Shown here piece after piece: positions 35,152-35,466 of a DNA stretch of 35,466 nucleotides. Each line of letters starts with the position of its first letter. Position 1 is the first letter of the stretch. The notes beneath the pieces are model-generated. The model searched no databases and was not told where the DNA came from. It saw nothing but the letters and a program-made list of their open reading frames with translations. This stretch comes from Lachnospiraceae bacterium. Lineage in GTDB: Bacteria; Bacillota; Clostridia; Lachnospirales; Lachnospiraceae. Where the stretch lies: positions 1 to 35,466 of the forward strand of contig JAFYDI010000034.1 of assembly GCA_017544835.1 (NCBI GenBank), given 5' to 3'. A program made the translations under genes and the position numbers.

Positions 35152-35178
35152 AAAAATACTGGATTTTTCAGTATTTTT
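35152..35178 (+). terminator. Probable terminator after the beta-helix gene
   Basis: AAAAATACTG and CAGTATTTTT form a perfect 10-bp AT-rich stem around a 7-base loop; the right arm ends in five Ts. A second small inverted repeat, GCAAC/GTTGC, follows at 35181-35197. Confidence 0.65.
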
Positions 35179-35230
35179 ATGCAACAATGGAAGTTGCGAT
35201 TATTATTAGTTTGAAAGGAGTAAACAATTC

Positions 35231-35466
35231 ATGATTTATTCAAAAGAAGTTGAAGAAATGTGCCCTGTTAAACTGGGTGTAAACCATGGCTGTGCTCCCA
35301 TTCCCGAAGAGGCTAAATGGGTTAAGGCTAAGAATGTTTCTGACATTTCCGGTTACACACACGGTATCGGCTGGTGCGCTCCTCAGCAGGGCACATGTAA
35401 GCTGTCCCTGAACGTAAAGGAAGGCGTTATCCAGGAAGCACTCGTTGAGACGATCGGCTGCACAGG
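35231..35466 (+). CDS. NifU-like conserved protein (3' truncated), usual partner of GGGtGRT protein
   Basis: Begins at an ATG preceded by AAAGGAG and runs off the window after 78 codons. The visible part (MIYSKEVEEMCPVKLGVNHG, GYTHGIGWCAPQQGTCKL, ALVETIGCT) matches from memory a Clostridia family annotated as iron-sulfur cluster scaffold-like, commonly encoded just before the GGGtGRT-motif protein. The ending L-V-x-T-x-G-C resembles the NifU/IscU pattern around the first cluster Cys. Biochemical role not established as far as I know. Check: the next gene beyond the window should contain GGGTGRT. Confidence 0.75.
   Translation, partial: MIYSKEVEEMCPVKLGVNHGCAPIPEEAKWVKAKNVSDISGYTHGIGWCAPQQGTCKLSLNVKEGVIQEALVETIGCT

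Overview
The window reads as a chromosomal segment of an anaerobic Gram-positive Clostridia bacterium, most likely a Lachnospiraceae member. This is inferred, not proven. Supporting points are strong AGGAGG-type ribosome binding sites, sigma-A-like promoters, a lipobox-bearing PotD, a PG_binding_4/YkuD transpeptidase, a VanY-type carboxypeptidase and the start of the NifU-like gene that usually precedes a GGGtGRT gene. Nearly all genes are housekeeping or metabolic. I saw no phage, IS element, CRISPR array or integrase. TAG, TAA and TGA are all used as ordinary stops.

Layout. 1-3761: polyamine ABC transporter potABCD (potA truncated by the window edge), closed by a hairpin terminator. 3813-5889 (minus): a 7-bladed lactonase and chorismate synthase aroC, overlapping by 8 bases. 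6057-8617 (plus): D,D-carboxypeptidase, tgt and yajC, then a terminator. 8793-14665: leuB-ilvD-ilvB (branched-chain amino acids), with an L,D-transpeptidase 3 bases after ilvB. 14802-17066: serC-serA (serine synthesis) with its own strong promoter and a terminator. 17145-20773: a pair of full-length ABC exporters overlapping by 4 bases. 20832-21113 (minus): an unrecognised 93-residue protein, divergent from a DUF1015 gene (21223) that is followed by a glycogen-branching-enzyme homologue (22478). 24600-24672: tRNA-Thr(CGT) with its own promoter and terminator. 24937-34396: argH, asd, a PAS-GGDEF-EAL protein, an AAA ATPase with a DUF234-like tail, and topoisomerase III. 34461-35132: a left-handed beta-helix protein. 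35231-end: the partial NifU-like gene.

The most interesting points are deviations inside familiar genes. PotA carries about 170 extra residues, two units resembling Gram-positive surface Ig-like repeats, inside its cytosolic TOBE domain. The GlgB homologue has lost all three GH13 catalytic residues and gained a Cys-rich tail, so it looks like a maintained pseudoenzyme. topB has an in-frame TAG at codon 82 with the rest of the frame open, plus six roughly 100-residue zinc-finger repeats. The GGDEF motif reads DSDIF while the EAL domain is intact. The DUF1015 protein, close to the serine genes, has a DGHHR motif like that of ParB/sulfiredoxin-fold serine kinases.
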